From positions 1-64,000 of the forward strand of contig UQRE01000007.1 of NCBI GenBank assembly GCA_900543415.1: DNA of 64,000 nt, read 5' to 3'. Numbering within the stretch: position 1 is the first letter of the stretch; every line of letters starts with the position of its first letter. The position numbers were made by a program, and so were the translations under genes. This DNA comes from an uncultured Dorea sp. Lineage in GTDB: Bacteria > Bacillota > Clostridia > Lachnospirales > Lachnospiraceae. Below are positions 16,460-26,067 of this stretch, in pieces. The notes under the pieces were generated by a model, which was not told the DNA's origin, did not search any database, and saw nothing but the letters and a program-made list of their open reading frames with translations.

Positions 16460-17794
16460 CTAAGATATATGAAATATTAATGTTGCAATCTGAAAGTATA
16501 TTACAATCGAACACGTATCAACAATTGTTGTGATCAGCGGTGACGCCATGATCGCCGGGTCCATGTGAAGACGTTTTGCAAGAATCGGAAGGTCGCATCC
16601 CACCAGCTTTGCAATCACGATCGTTACTACAAGCGAAGCCGCTACCACAACAGCCATGGAAAGATTTTTATATACCCAGAAAATGCGAACTCCATTTGCC
16701 AATGCCAGGACAACTCCCACAACGATCGCAACCCGGAATTCTTTCCACAGTATCGTAAAAAAGTCTGAAAAATGAAGCTCATCTACCGCCAGTCCGCGGA
16801 TGATCAGTGTGGAACTCTGGGAGCCACAATTTCCGCCCGTATCCATAAGCATCGGGATAAAGGATACTAAGAGTGGGATTGCCGTAAATGCATTCTCATA
16901 TTTCGTTATGATCGCACCTGTAATCGTTGCGGAAAACATTAAGATCAAAAGCCATAAGATTCTGTGGCGAGCATGCTCAAATACCGATGTCTTAAGATAA
17001 GATTCCTCGCTGGAAGCGATTGCCGCCATCTTATGGATATCTTCGGTCGTTTCTTCAGTCAAAACATCAATCGCATCATCAAACGTTACAATGCCCACAA
17101 TATATCCTTCTTGGTCCAATACTGGAATTGCGATCAAATCGTATTTGCGAAATAGTTTTGCCGCATCCTCCCTGTCGTCCGTTGTTCGGATGAAGATATA
17201 ATTTTCTTCCATCAATTCTTTCACCGGAAGATCTCCGTCATTGGTCAGCAACGCTTCTGCCGTAACAATGCCGCAAAGTTTTCTTTTTTCCACTACATAA
17301 CAAGTATATACCGTTTCGCTATGGATTCCTATTGTGCGAATTTTATCTAATGTCTGCTGCACTGTCATCTGGGGAGTAACATCGATATACTCTACGGTCA
17401 TAATACTTCCTGCGCTGTCCTCCGGATATTTCAGCAGGCGGTTGATATCTGCCCTTGTATCCTGACTCACCTGATCCAGCAGGTGATTGACCACATTTGC
17501 CGGCATATCCTCCAAGAGATCCACCGCATCATCTGTATACATGGCATCCAGGATCAATCGGATCTCTTGACTTGTGAAAGACTGAAGCAGCACCTGTCTC
17601 TGGTCATCATCCATGTAAGAAAATACTTCTGCCGCCTTATCTTTATCAATCATCCGAAATACAAATGCAAGATCTTTATCTTCCATATCCAGTAAAAGTT
17701 CTGACAGATCCACCGAATTATATTCTGACAGGACTTTTTTCAGTTCCAAATATTTCTTATCTGTTAATAATTCAAGTAAAATGTTTTTTGCCAT
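16460..17794 (-). CDS. mgtE: Magnesium transporter MgtE
   Basis: Mg2+ channel/transporter, 444 residues. Order: N-terminal helical MgtE_N domain (residues ~1-125; LLDMEDKDLAFVFRMIDKDKA), two CBS domains (~135-255; MTVEYIDVTPQMTVQQTLDKI and NYIFIRTTDDREDAAKLF), a plug helix, then five transmembrane segments (~285-444) with the pore motif PLLVSFIPMLMDTGGNCGSQ. In MgtE the N and CBS domains sense cytosolic Mg2+ and close the pore. Ribosome site AGGAGGGCG precedes the ATG. Expression is probably controlled by the roughly 285-base leader described separately. Confidence 0.95.
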   Translation of the reverse strand: MAKNILLELLTDKKYLELKKVLSEYNSVDLSELLLDMEDKDLAFVFRMIDKDKAAEVFSYMDDDQRQVLLQSFTSQEIRLILDAMYTDDAVDLLEDMPANVVNHLLDQVSQDTRADINRLLKYPEDSAGSIMTVEYIDVTPQMTVQQTLDKIRTIGIHSETVYTCYVVEKRKLCGIVTAEALLTNDGDLPVKELMEENYIFIRTTDDREDAAKLFRKYDLIAIPVLDQEGYIVGIVTFDDAIDVLTEETTEDIHKMAAIASSEESYLKTSVFEHARHRILWLLILMFSATITGAIITKYENAFTAIPLLVSFIPMLMDTGGNCGSQSSTLIIRGLAVDELHFSDFFTILWKEFRVAIVVGVVLALANGVRIFWVYKNLSMAVVVAASLVVTIVIAKLVGCDLPILAKRLHMDPAIMASPLITTIVDTCSIVIYFQIATLIFHIS

Positions 17795-17818
17795 AATTAC
17801 GCCCTCCTGTTTTAAGCC

Positions 17819-17863
17819 GCAGTATTTTCAACACTTTTCCGAAAAAGGGCATAAAAATACTGC
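17819..17863 (-). promoter_or_regulatory. Alternative (antiterminator) hairpin in the mgtE leader
   Basis: On the minus strand GCAGTATTTT (17863-17854) is an exact complement of AAAATACTGC (17828-17819). The first arm consists of the 3' arm and U-tract of the upstream terminator, so the two structures exclude each other. The second arm ends about 16 bases before the mgtE ribosome site. Confidence 0.6.
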
Positions 17864-17895
17864 CTGATCCATCGAGTTTCTCACGGACAGGCAGT
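17851..17895 (-). terminator. Attenuator-type terminator in the mgtE leader
   Basis: Minus-strand ACTGCCTG pairs with CAGGCAGT, extended by TCC/GGA past a bulge, then ATTTTTAT. It lies between the leader peptide and mgtE. CTGCCT just after the leader-peptide stop (17973-17968) could also pair with AGGCAG of its 3' arm and prevent it from forming. Confidence 0.65.
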
Positions 17896-17975
17896 TTCTG
17901 CACATCTATCACCGCACCTTTATCACATCTGTGTTCCTTAAGCTCATGCGATAAAGATACTGCAAGAAGGCAGAC

Positions 17976-18038
17976 TCATAGCATTGCATATCCGTTCAAC
18001 AATATGTAATTCCAACTTCGCGCCGAATTACCGTCCAT
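17976..18038 (-). CDS. 20-residue leader peptide upstream of mgtE
   Basis: Short ORF encoding MDGNSARSWNYILLNGYAML then TGA. It has the best ribosome site in the region (AAGGAGG, 7 bases before the ATG) and begins about 41 bases after the predicted transcription start. Its stop lies 3 bases before a CTGCCT that can interfere with the downstream terminator, as expected of a leader peptide whose translation governs attenuation. I recognise no family, and it does not resemble the Pro-rich MgtL of enteric bacteria. Coding nature rests on the ribosome site and position alone. Confidence 0.6.
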   Translation of the reverse strand: MDGNSARSWNYILLNGYAML

Positions 18039-18085
18039 GGTCTTACCTCCTTTTTCATTTATCCTATTTTTCTATTTGCTCGTTC

Positions 18086-18114
18086 AGTATACCCAAAAAA
18101 TCCGGGAAAGTCAA
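18086..18114 (-). promoter_or_regulatory. Sigma-A promoter of the mgtE leader
   Basis: Minus strand TTGACT (18114-18109), 17-base spacer, TATACT (18091-18086). Transcription should begin near 18079, giving a leader of about 285 bases before mgtE. Confidence 0.8.
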
Positions 18115-18197
18115 CCCGGCGTCTTTCTACCCCGTCTTTCTACCCCGGGGCACGGTGTGTTTTTCCCCCGGGTCTCATCGTCTTTTTCCCCCGGGGT
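18115..18197. repeat. GC-rich imperfect tandem repeats at the 3' end of the EamA-type gene
   Basis: Units of the form CCCCGGGG followed by an A-rich GAAAAAGACG/TAGAAAGACG part occur three to four times in about 80 bases. On the plus strand GTCTTTCTACCCC appears twice in direct succession (18121-18133 and 18134-18146 in part). The first unit encodes the last residues of the transporter (PGGKRR), and the repeats run up to the mgtE promoter. CCCCGGGG copies can also pair with one another, but no U-tract follows. Confidence 0.6.
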
Positions 18198-19056
18198 ACA
18201 AAGCTCTTTTTTTATTATAAAAGAACATGAGCACAGCCATTCCGCATATGATTCCGTAGCCCACCCAGCTGAGTACATCGGGAATCTGACCGAAGAACAA
18301 GAATCCCAGAGCCGCCGAAAATAAAATCTGCGAATAATCGTAAACCGAGATTTCCCGTGCCGGCGCATAAAAGTATGCCGCTGTAATGGAAAACTGTCCG
18401 CCTGCTGCCGCAAGTCCCGCCAAAAGCAAAGTTATCAACTGTGCTGCCGACATCGGATGATAGTCAAAGATCAGCCACGGCAAAGTTGCCAGACAGGAAA
18501 AAGCCGAGAAAAAGAATACGATAAACGGGCCTTTTTCTCCTCTCTCGCCAAGCTTTCGCACCATCGTATAAGCAGCTCCGGCTCCGATTCCTCCCAAAAG
18601 CCCCAACACAGACGGGAACAGATTCATATTGGCAAATGTCGGTTTGATTACGAATAAACTGCCGAGAAAGGCTCCTGCTACAAACAGCGCCTGCGGAACC
18701 GTCACCTTCTCTTTCAAAATCAGGAAACTGAAGATTACCGCGAAGAACGGGGACATCTTATTGAGCATTGACGCATCTGCCAGCACTAAGTGATCAATAG
18801 CATAAAAATTGCACAGAATCCCAACTGTCCCGAATACCGCTCTCAAAACCAGATAGATGAGATTTTCCCGCTTACAGCGAAATGGTATGTTATCTTTCAA
18901 CAAGATTACACATGCAAAAATTGCCGCGACAAAGTTTCGAAAGAAGCTTTTTTGTATAGACGGCAGATCACCTGCCATCCGTACAAATAGATTCATGAGT
19001 GCAAAACAAAATGCTGACACAACGATGTACAAGATTCCTTTATATTTTTTATTCAT
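18175..19056 (-). CDS. EamA-family (drug/metabolite transporter superfamily) permease
   Basis: 293-residue inner-membrane protein with about ten hydrophobic segments in two five-helix EamA repeats. The opening ILYIVVSAFCFALMNLFVRMAGDLPSIQKSFFRN read in parts is typical of the family, as are FRNFVAAIFA near residue 40 and LLGGIGAGAAYTMVRKL at the start of repeat two. Substrate unknown; relatives export amino acids or metabolites. The final residues PGGKRR are encoded by a local GC-rich tandem repeat, so the C terminus has probably been changed recently. It lies 38 bases downstream of polC. Confidence 0.85.
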   Translation of the reverse strand: MNKKYKGILYIVVSAFCFALMNLFVRMAGDLPSIQKSFFRNFVAAIFACVILLKDNIPFRCKRENLIYLVLRAVFGTVGILCNFYAIDHLVLADASMLNKMSPFFAVIFSFLILKEKVTVPQALFVAGAFLGSLFVIKPTFANMNLFPSVLGLLGGIGAGAAYTMVRKLGERGEKGPFIVFFFSAFSCLATLPWLIFDYHPMSAAQLITLLLAGLAAAGGQFSITAAYFYAPAREISVYDYSQILFSAALGFLFFGQIPDVLSWVGYGIICGMAVLMFFYNKKRALYPGGKRR

Positions 19057-19094
19057 AAAACTGCTTCATCTCTTTTCTTATTTCTTCATCCTCT

Positions 19095-22000
19095 CTACAG
19101 ATCAAAGAGGGACAACTGATTGGATTCCGGAAGATCTCCTAAAAGTCCCAAAGTTCCCATGTAATCAATTACTGTTTTACTTGCCTTTGTCCTCTGGCGG
19201 AAATCATCCCTTGAAAGATACGGTCCGTCTTTTGCCGCTTCCTCCATTCCTTCTGCCGCTTTCTCACCCATTCCGTCAATGCTGGAAAACGGCGGCATTA
19301 ATTTCCCGTCGATGATCTGAAATTTTGTTGCCTTCGCCTTATAGATATCAATCGGCAGAAACTCATAGCCTCTGGCATACATTTCCTGCACGATGTGCAT
19401 ATCCTTCATCGTGTCCTGCTCTTTTTTGCTTAGCGTGGCGGATCTACGGTTATAATCATTAATGTAATACTGAAGCTTCTCTTTCCCCTGACACATGATC
19501 TCATAAGAGAAGGCATCTGCGCGGATACCAAAATAAGCTCCGTAATATGCAAGAGGATAATTAATTTTACAGTAGGCAATCCGGTACGCCATCATAACAT
19601 ATGCTGCCGCATGTGCCTTCGGGAACATGTATTTAATCTTTTCGCAGGACCAGATATACCAATCTGGCACGTCATGCTCAGCCATATCCTTCTTAAAGTC
19701 CGGCCACTCCTTACATTTCCCTTTTGCAACCGTTCCTTTACGGACACGTTCCATGATCGTAAAGGATTCCTCACTGTCCATCCCCTTATTAATGAGATAC
19801 GTCATAATATCATCACGGGTACAGATTGCGGTAGAAATGGTTGCTTTCCCGCTTCGAATCAATTCCTGCGCATTGTTAAGCCATACGTCGGTTCCGTGTG
19901 AGAGCCCGGAAATACGGATCAGATCAGACAAACTCTTTGGCTTCGTGTCCACAACCATCTGAATAACAAAGTCGGTTCCAAACTCAGGAATACCAAGACA
20001 GCCCACCGGACAGCCTCCGATATCCTCCGGCTTGATGCCAAGTGCGGACGTATCATGGAACAGCGACATTACCCCCGGATCATCCAGTGGAATATCCGTC
20101 GCCACAAACTTATGGTCTATTTCATTATATTCATTTTCCATCGCCGGAGAACTGATATATTCTTCCAGCGTCTTAATCATCGTCGGATCATCGTGTCCCA
20201 GAATATCTAATTTTAACAGGTTATGGTCAATGGAATGGTAGTCAAAATGTGTTGTAACAATATCCGTTGTCATATCATTTGCCGGATGCTGCACCGGTGT
20301 AAACGAATTAATATCCTCACCCAGCGGAAGTACGATAATACCTCCCGGATGCTGACCGGTACTTCTGCGGATACCGGTACATCCCTGCACGATCCGGTCA
20401 ATTTCACAGTTTCTCTTTCCCTGACCTCTCTCCTCGTAATAGTTTTTCACATAACCAAATGCCGTCTTGTCCGCCAGCGTTCCTATGGTCCCGGCACGGT
20501 AAGTCTGCCCCGCTCCGAAGATAACTTCTGTGTACTTATGCGCATTACTCTGATAATCTCCCGAGAAGTTCAAGTCAATATCAGGTTCTTTATTTCCTTT
20601 AAACCCAAGGAACGTCTCAAACGGAATATCGAATCCATCCTTTATAAGCGGCTCTCCGCACACCGGACACGCCTTATCCGGCATATCCCATCCACAGCCT
20701 CCGGCATATGAGCGAACCTCTTCCGATTCAAAGTCGCTGTAATGACATTTCTTGCAGTAATAATGAGGGCTTAATGGATTTACTTCCGTAATTCCCGCCA
20801 TCGTTGCAACGAAAGAAGACCCGACAGATCCACGGGAACCAACAAGATAACCGTCCTCATTGGATTTCCACACTAATTTCTGTGCAATAATGTACATAAC
20901 CGCGAATCCATTGGAAATGATAGAGTTCAGCTCTCTTTCCAGACGCTCCGTAACAACAGGCGGAAGTTCCTCTCCATACATGGAGTGCGCCTTATTATAA
21001 CAGATCTCTCTTAGCTGCTTATCGGAATCCGGAATGACAGGAGGACATTTATCCGGCCTTACCGGTGAAATGCGTTCCACCATATCTGCGATTTTATTGG
21101 GGTTCTCAATGACAATCTCCCGTGCTTTTGCCGAACCAAGATATTCAAATTCCGCCAGCATCTCGTCGGTTGTATGGAGATACAACGGTGCCTGTTCGTC
21201 TGCATCTGTAAATCCTTTTCCCGCCATAATGATCCGCCGATATACTTCATCCTCCGGGTCCATAAAATGTACATCACAGGTTGCCACTACCGGTTTATTA
21301 AACCTTTCTCCAAGAGAAATGATCCGGCGGTTTATATTTCTGATATCCTCTTCACTGTTTACATTTCCGATTCGGTTACTCTCGATCATAAAACGGTTAT
21401 TCCCAAGGGGCTGTACTTCCAGATAATCATAGAAATTCACGATTCTTGCAATCCGTTCCTCAGACTTTTCGTTTAAGATTGCCTGATAGAGTTCCCCCGC
21501 TTCGCAGGCGCTTCCTACTATCAAACCTTCCCGGTATTTCGACAATTCACTTTTTGGTATTCTTGGCTGGCGCCCAAAGTATTCTAAGTGGGACTTTGAC
21601 ACAAGGCTGTATAAATTCACACGCCCGGTCTGATTCTTGGCAAGAATGATCACATGGTAAGAAGGCAGTTTTTTCACTGCGTCTTTACTCTTTGCCCCAA
21701 ATTGGTTAAGCTTCGTGAGCGTTTGAATATTTCTCTCATCTAACATTCCCACAAAACGGACAAAAATCTCCGCCGTCGCTTCCGCATCGTCTACTGCCCG
21801 ATGGTGATTTTCCAGAGAAATGTGAAGCGCATTCGCCACGACATTCAGCTTATATTTCGACAACGTAGGCAGAAGAATCCTTGCCATGGCAACAGTATCC
21901 ACAGAAGTAAAATCCGGTTGAATATCCTGATACCGGCAGTTTTGTTCAATAAATCCCACATCAAATCCCGCGTTATGCGCCACCAGAACCGCATCCCCCA

Positions 22001-23603
22001 CAAATTCCAGAAATTGCGGCAGAACAGTCTCTATATCCGGCGCATCCAACACCATCTGATCGGTGATGCTTGTAAGTTTTGTAATCTCAAACGGAATCGG
22101 CACCTTCGGGTTTACAAATGTACTGAAGCGTTCTGTAATCTTCCCATTTTCTACCTTTACCGCGCCGATTTCAATAATCTTATCCTTGATCGGACTAAAC
22201 CCGGTCGTCTCCAAGTCAAACACAACAAAGGTTCCGTGCAGCGACTGTCCTTTTTCATTAACTGCCACATCCTGCAGGTCATCGACTAAATATCCTTCCA
22301 CTCCGTATATAACCTTAAAAGGATCATCAGCGGGGAGTCTCTCAATAAAATGATTAGCGTCCGGGAATCCCTGCACGACACCATGATCGGTAATCGCAAT
22401 GGCTTTATGCCCCCAGTCATGCGCCCGTTTAAGAAGCGCTGACACCTCCGATACGCCATCCATATCGCTCATCTTCGTATGACAGTGAAGCTCTACTCTC
22501 TTCTCCGGCGCAGTGTCCTGCCTTGATTCTGTAAAATCAGCAATCTTGCGGATTCCGGTCACAGAACCAATGGTCAGTTCTCCGTCAAATTTATCAATCG
22601 TCGTCACACCTTTGATCTTCAAAAATGCTCCGCTTTTTACTTCGCCTAAGATTTCCGGCAGCTGCTCATTTCTCACAAACATTTTAACCATAATGGTATC
22701 TGTAAAGTCTGTGATCGCAAACATGACGATTGTTTTTTCATTTCGGATCTCTCTTGTATCAAAGCTAATAATCTTACCGCGCAGCGTAATCTCACCCATC
22801 TCGCCGACGACTGTTCGAAGTTCGATCGGATCATCATCGAAATCACGTCCGTACACAAGATTCGGATCATCCGAGTTGCGTTTGATCGGAGAATAATTGT
22901 CTCTTTTCCCTTTTCCATAAGACGAAAAGCTTCTCTTTTCTTTTCCGGGAGAAACTTTCTCTTTTCCTGCTTTGCTCTCTTTCTTATCCTCTTGCTTCTC
23001 CAAGACTCCTTTTTCCGCCTGCATTGCTTCTGCGTGATCTAAGATCGCATTGACTTCCTGCTTGAGTTTCATGTCGTTATACTTTAATTTGCTGTCTTTT
23101 GCCTCTTCATACAGTACACGAACTTCTATGGGGCGCTGAAAACGCTCCGCAAAAATGTCTTTCAGATAAGAAGATAATGCTTCTTTCTTTCCCTCTGCCA
23201 CGATCGTATCTGTAAGCCTAAGACATAAGATATTCTCGTCCTCAAATGAATAGCTTGCCCCTTGCATCATACTGCGCTCTACGACGCTTCGGTTCCCCAG
23301 CTCCAGATAGATACTGTCCAGATATTCATTCATCAGATTCTCAGGGGTGTATTGCGCTGACAGATCATACTGCTCTACCAACTGCACTTGTATATGATTT
23401 TTCCCGAACAACTGCTCCTTTAGCATTTTTTCAATTTCATAAATGCGCTGTTTTTGAATAAGATGTGTGCTCAGAATATGCACTTTAATAAAGTCGCGCC
23501 TTGTATTCGTCGCGACTTTAGCCACCTCAACGCCCTGAAAAAGCAGTTGGATATCTTCATTCACTTTTAAAGTTGGAAATACTTCAAAAAATGATTTATT
23601 CAT
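19095..23603 (-). CDS. polC: DNA polymerase III, PolC type
   Basis: Replicative DNA polymerase of low-GC Gram-positives with built-in 3'-5' exonuclease, 1502 residues. Order: N-terminal domains (~1-260, with a Lys/Glu-rich linker near 195-235), OB fold ([21 protein letters not shown]), PHP domain ([19 protein letters not shown]) interrupted by a DnaQ-type exonuclease ([26 protein letters not shown] near 455), then the polymerase core ([30 protein letters not shown]) and Zn-type Cys pairs ([16 protein letters not shown]). Its ATG overlaps the end of ispG by 8 bases (ATGAATAA), so the two are translationally coupled. Confidence 0.97.
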   Translation of the reverse strand: MNKSFFEVFPTLKVNEDIQLLFQGVEVAKVATNTRRDFIKVHILSTHLIQKQRIYEIEKMLKEQLFGKNHIQVQLVEQYDLSAQYTPENLMNEYLDSIYLELGNRSVVERSMMQGASYSFEDENILCLRLTDTIVAEGKKEALSSYLKDIFAERFQRPIEVRVLYEEAKDSKLKYNDMKLKQEVNAILDHAEAMQAEKGVLEKQEDKKESKAGKEKVSPGKEKRSFSSYGKGKRDNYSPIKRNSDDPNLVYGRDFDDDPIELRTVVGEMGEITLRGKIISFDTREIRNEKTIVMFAITDFTDTIMVKMFVRNEQLPEILGEVKSGAFLKIKGVTTIDKFDGELTIGSVTGIRKIADFTESRQDTAPEKRVELHCHTKMSDMDGVSEVSALLKRAHDWGHKAIAITDHGVVQGFPDANHFIERLPADDPFKVIYGVEGYLVDDLQDVAVNEKGQSLHGTFVVFDLETTGFSPIKDKIIEIGAVKVENGKITERFSTFVNPKVPIPFEITKLTSITDQMVLDAPDIETVLPQFLEFVGDAVLVAHNAGFDVGFIEQNCRYQDIQPDFTSVDTVAMARILLPTLSKYKLNVVANALHISLENHHRAVDDAEATAEIFVRFVGMLDERNIQTLTKLNQFGAKSKDAVKKLPSYHVIILAKNQTGRVNLYSLVSKSHLEYFGRQPRIPKSELSKYREGLIVGSACEAGELYQAILNEKSEERIARIVNFYDYLEVQPLGNNRFMIESNRIGNVNSEEDIRNINRRIISLGERFNKPVVATCDVHFMDPEDEVYRRIIMAGKGFTDADEQAPLYLHTTDEMLAEFEYLGSAKAREIVIENPNKIADMVERISPVRPDKCPPVIPDSDKQLREICYNKAHSMYGEELPPVVTERLERELNSIISNGFAVMYIIAQKLVWKSNEDGYLVGSRGSVGSSFVATMAGITEVNPLSPHYYCKKCHYSDFESEEVRSYAGGCGWDMPDKACPVCGEPLIKDGFDIPFETFLGFKGNKEPDIDLNFSGDYQSNAHKYTEVIFGAGQTYRAGTIGTLADKTAFGYVKNYYEERGQGKRNCEIDRIVQGCTGIRRSTGQHPGGIIVLPLGEDINSFTPVQHPANDMTTDIVTTHFDYHSIDHNLLKLDILGHDDPTMIKTLEEYISSPAMENEYNEIDHKFVATDIPLDDPGVMSLFHDTSALGIKPEDIGGCPVGCLGIPEFGTDFVIQMVVDTKPKSLSDLIRISGLSHGTDVWLNNAQELIRSGKATISTAICTRDDIMTYLINKGMDSEESFTIMERVRKGTVAKGKCKEWPDFKKDMAEHDVPDWYIWSCEKIKYMFPKAHAAAYVMMAYRIAYCKINYPLAYYGAYFGIRADAFSYEIMCQGKEKLQYYINDYNRRSATLSKKEQDTMKDMHIVQEMYARGYEFLPIDIYKAKATKFQIIDGKLMPPFSSIDGMGEKAAEGMEEAAKDGPYLSRDDFRQRTKASKTVIDYMGTLGLLGDLPESNQLSLFDL

Positions 23604-24651
23604 TCCAGTGTAACAACTCCCATCTAAGTGTTTCTAACAATTCGTCTTCTTTTACCTTTTTCACGATCTCGCCTTTCTTGATCAGAAGCCCTTCTCCGAT
23701 CCCGCCTGCGATTCCGATATCCGCCTCTTTCGCTTCCCCCGGTCCATTCACTACACAGCCCATGACAGCAACCTTAATGTCCAGCGGAATGTCAGACACC
23801 ATCTTTTCTACCTGATTGGCAAGCCCGATCAGGTCAATCTTCGTTCTTCCGCAAGTCGGACAGGACACCACTTCTATACCGCCTTTTCTAAGTCCAAGAG
23901 TTTTAAGCACAAGCTTCGCTGTTCGAATCTCCTCCACCGGATCACCGGTCAGAGATACACGGATCGTATCGCCGATTCCCTGTCCTAAGATCATTCCCAG
24001 TCCTACCGACGATTTAATATTTCCTGCCCACACAGTTCCGGACTCTGTGATACCTACATGAAGCGGATATTTACACTGCTTTGCAATCAGTTCATGGGCT
24101 TTGACGCACATCAGCACATCGGAGGATTTGATACTTACCACAAGCTGGTCATATCCCATCTCTTCGATCATATGCACTTTATCCATAGCACTTTCTACCA
24201 GCCCTTCCGCTGTAACTTTACCGTATTTTTCTACCAGCTCTTTTTCCAGAGAGCCACTGTTAACACCTACACGGATAGGCACCCCATATTCTTTTGCTTT
24301 GTCTACAACCGCCTGCACACGTTCTCTGCTTCCGATATTGCCCGGATTGATGCGGATCTTATCTGCGCCATTTTCTATTGCGGCAATTGCCAGACGATAA
24401 TCAAAATGAATATCTGCCACCAACGGAATGTGTATCTGCTTTTTTATACTTCGAAGTGCCTGTGCCGCCTCCATGGTCGGTACTGCGCAGCGGATGATCT
24501 CACAGCCGGCTTTTTCAAGCGCCAAGATCTGTGCTACTGTAGCTTCCACATCTTCTGTCTTTGTATTTGTCATAGACTGAATCGCAACCTTATTCCCACC
24601 CCCGATTGTTACATTTCCGATCTGAATCTCCTTTGTCTTCTCTCTGAACAT
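23596..24651 (-). CDS. ispG: 4-hydroxy-3-methylbut-2-en-1-yl diphosphate synthase
   Basis: Converts MEcPP to HMBPP in the MEP isoprenoid pathway, using a [4Fe-4S] cluster and flavodoxin or ferredoxin. About 351 residues in the bacterial short form. Cluster ligands are in [13 protein letters not shown] and [18 protein letters not shown], and the N terminus opens with [22 protein letters not shown]. The start at 24651 was preferred because GGGAGAAAGG precedes it and homologues begin here; the frame is open to 24702. In many Clostridia ispG follows dxr and rseP and precedes polC. Here only the ispG-polC part is kept. Confidence 0.95.
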   Translation of the reverse strand: MFREKTKEIQIGNVTIGGGNKVAIQSMTNTKTEDVEATVAQILALEKAGCEIIRCAVPTMEAAQALRSIKKQIHIPLVADIHFDYRLAIAAIENGADKIRINPGNIGSRERVQAVVDKAKEYGVPIRVGVNSGSLEKELVEKYGKVTAEGLVESAMDKVHMIEEMGYDQLVVSIKSSDVLMCVKAHELIAKQCKYPLHVGITESGTVWAGNIKSSVGLGMILGQGIGDTIRVSLTGDPVEEIRTAKLVLKTLGLRKGGIEVVSCPTCGRTKIDLIGLANQVEKMVSDIPLDIKVAVMGCVVNGPGEAKEADIGIAGGIGEGLLIKKGEIVKKVKEDELLETLRWELLHWNE

Positions 24652-24703
24652 ACCCTTTCTCCCTTCTTTATACATATGGATTGTTTGTTCCTGCATAATC
24701 AAA

Positions 24704-24734
24704 CCCCCTCTACCAGCGATGTGTATAGAGGGGG
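24704..24734. terminator. Nine-base-pair hairpin between the lipocalin-like gene and ispG
   Basis: CCCCCTCTA (24704-24712) is an exact complement of TAGAGGGGG (24726-24734). The T-run follows on the plus strand, whereas on the minus strand, the direction of the genes, only TTTGATT follows. It may reduce readthrough into ispG rather than stop it. Confidence 0.5.
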
Positions 24735-24741
24735 TACACTT

Positions 24742-25203
24742 TTATTTTTTTGTAAATATCATCTGCTCACCATATTCTCGCTCAGAAAGCGTCAGCTGTT
24801 TTTTATCCACGCTGTAGGAAAAAGTTCCGGTAAGCGTATCCACTACCGCTTCTAAATCTTCTTTTGTATAACGGCCGTCGGACTTTTCTGCCAGCTTCTC
24901 AAGCTCCGAATCTTTTGATGAAATCGTAATGATCTTATCATCCTTATCAATGCTGTACTTCACATTCACATCCACACGGTCCTCTTCTGCGAAATCCAGC
25001 ACCATCATCGTCATAGTACCATTACTCTTGATGTTGAGATCAATTCTTCCGTTCTCATCTATCCATTCGCCTTCCAGCGGATTTGTTGTAAACATCTTGG
25101 TAAGAAGATATATTCCTATGATTACGATCAAAGCAGATGAAACGGTAGTTACGATCCTCCATATCCTGCTTCTCTTCTCTTCATCATTTTTTGCAATTAT
25201 CAT
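24742..25203 (-). CDS. Membrane-anchored protein with lipocalin-like C-terminal domain, function unknown
   Basis: 153 residues. A basic N terminus (KNDEEKRSRIWR) is followed by one transmembrane helix (~17-38) and an extracytoplasmic domain. The motif PLEGEWIDENGRIDLNIKSNGTM, and repeated short strands ending in MIFTKK, resemble the small beta-barrel proteins grouped as DUF5640/lipocalin-like. A Lys- and Asp-rich middle is notable. No catalytic residues are recognisable. It stands between an 80-residue unknown and ispG, all on one strand. No function can be offered. Confidence 0.6.
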   Translation of the reverse strand: MIIAKNDEEKRSRIWRIVTTVSSALIVIIGIYLLTKMFTTNPLEGEWIDENGRIDLNIKSNGTMTMMVLDFAEEDRVDVNVKYSIDKDDKIITISSKDSELEKLAEKSDGRYTKEDLEAVVDTLTGTFSYSVDKKQLTLSEREYGEQMIFTKK

Positions 25204-25275
25204 GTTTTCTTCCTCTCTACTGTCATTGTTGTCTTCTTATAAATTATAGGTGGTTTCTCCAAATGTGTCAACGGT

Positions 25276-25518
25276 CTAAACCGGCTCTTCATCTAATCCC
25301 ACCACGAGATAATACCCTCTCTGCGTCTTCTCTATTTCTTTTATGATTCCTTTTCTCGACTTGATTCTCTGCCTTGTACGATAAATCCCTGACATTGCCA
25401 CAGATGGCTCTACCAGATATGTATATTGGCCGGTCACAGCGCTTCTTTCACTGATCTCCACTTCCTGCCCTTCTTCTACGAGACCTTCCCGTTCCATTTT
25501 AAATCTTTCCTGTCTCAT
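25276..25518 (-). CDS. Small basic/acidic protein of unknown function
   Basis: 80 residues with mixed charge and no transmembrane helix or signal. The central part (SRKGIIKEIEKTQRGYYLVVGLDEEPV) looks like a small beta structure, and the RxRxRxKSRKG run is strongly basic. Ribosome site GAGAGG lies 11 bases before the ATG. I do not recognise the family. It is transcribed toward the lipocalin-like gene and away from the divergent XRE regulator. Confidence 0.55.
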   Translation of the reverse strand: MRQERFKMEREGLVEEGQEVEISERSAVTGQYTYLVEPSVAMSGIYRTRQRIKSRKGIIKEIEKTQRGYYLVVGLDEEPV

Positions 25519-25639
25519 TTATAATATTCCTCTCTTCTTCATATTCTATTAATGCGAGTTGTTCCGTATTGCGACATCCCATTGTTTCAGACGCAACATT
25601 TTGTTGAGCTTCGGCACTAACTATGTTCTTTATCGACAC
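25499..25639 (-). CDS. Possible 46-residue small protein
   Basis: Frame opening with GTG at 25639 and ending TAA at 25499, overlapping the 80-residue gene by 20 bases in another frame. The C-terminal half is Glu-rich (TEQLALIEYEEERNIINETG). No good ribosome site precedes the GTG, and the frame spans the region where the divergent XRE promoter should lie. It may be chance. Confidence 0.25.
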   Translation of the reverse strand: MSIKNIVSAEAQQNVASETMGCRNTEQLALIEYEEERNIINETGKI

Positions 25640-25683
25640 AATTGATAAAATATAACCATCTTAAGAAAAGGAGGATCAAGAGC

Positions 25684-26046
25684 ATGTCATTTGACCAGAA
25701 ATTAAAAGCACTTCGTCTTGAAAACAAAATGACGCAAGAATATGTAGCCCGTAAACTCAATGTCGCCCGTTCTACAATTGCCGGCTATGAGACGAAGAGC
25801 CGTCAGCCTTCACATGAGAAGCTGGCATCTCTGGCAAATCTTTTTCATGTCAGTGTCGATTATCTTCTGGACAATCAGACCGGGCAGGAAATCATGGAGT
25901 TAACTCCCAGCAGAGAACCTGTATACTCTGATGATGAAAAACAGTTCATTCAACGATACCGTCACCTCTCCCGATCTTCCAAAAAATCGTTAGCCGATTA
26001 TATCTCATTATTAGAATTAAAAGATAGTCAAAACAAGAATGCCTGA
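25684..26046 (+). CDS. XRE-family helix-turn-helix transcriptional regulator
   Basis: About 120 residues. The N-terminal HTH_3 domain spans ~5-60 (LKALRLENKMTQEYVARKLNVARSTIAGYETKSRQPSHEKLASLA), followed by FHVSVDYLLDNQTG, typical of SinR/ImmR-like repressors. The C-terminal tail is helical and may dimerise. The start at 25684 follows AAAAGGAGG; the frame is open further upstream but without a site. It is divergent from the small gene at 25276-25518, which it may regulate, as such regulators often control the neighbour and themselves. A strong terminator follows at once. Confidence 0.9.
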   Translation: MSFDQKLKALRLENKMTQEYVARKLNVARSTIAGYETKSRQPSHEKLASLANLFHVSVDYLLDNQTGQEIMELTPSREPVYSDDEKQFIQRYRHLSRSSKKSLADYISLLELKDSQNKNA

Positions 26047-26067
26047 AACGGCATTCTTGTTTTTTTA
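26034..26067 (+). terminator. Terminator of the XRE regulator gene
   Basis: CAAGAATGCC (26034-26043) pairs exactly with GGCATTCTTG (26050-26059) around a 6-base loop, followed by seven T residues. The stop codon lies in the loop. On the other strand the tail TTTTG is short, so it may partly serve the convergent DUF368 gene. Confidence 0.9.

Noticed and set aside
17795..18080. M-box (ykoK) magnesium riboswitch upstream of mgtE
   Set aside because: I looked for the conserved blocks on the minus strand and found none; the leader holds a peptide ORF and simple alternate stems instead. A covariance search would settle it.
20223..22353. Several 100-160-codon plus-strand frames inside polC
   Set aside because: They are antisense frames of polC with Arg/Ile/Ser-rich, low-complexity products and no start signals.
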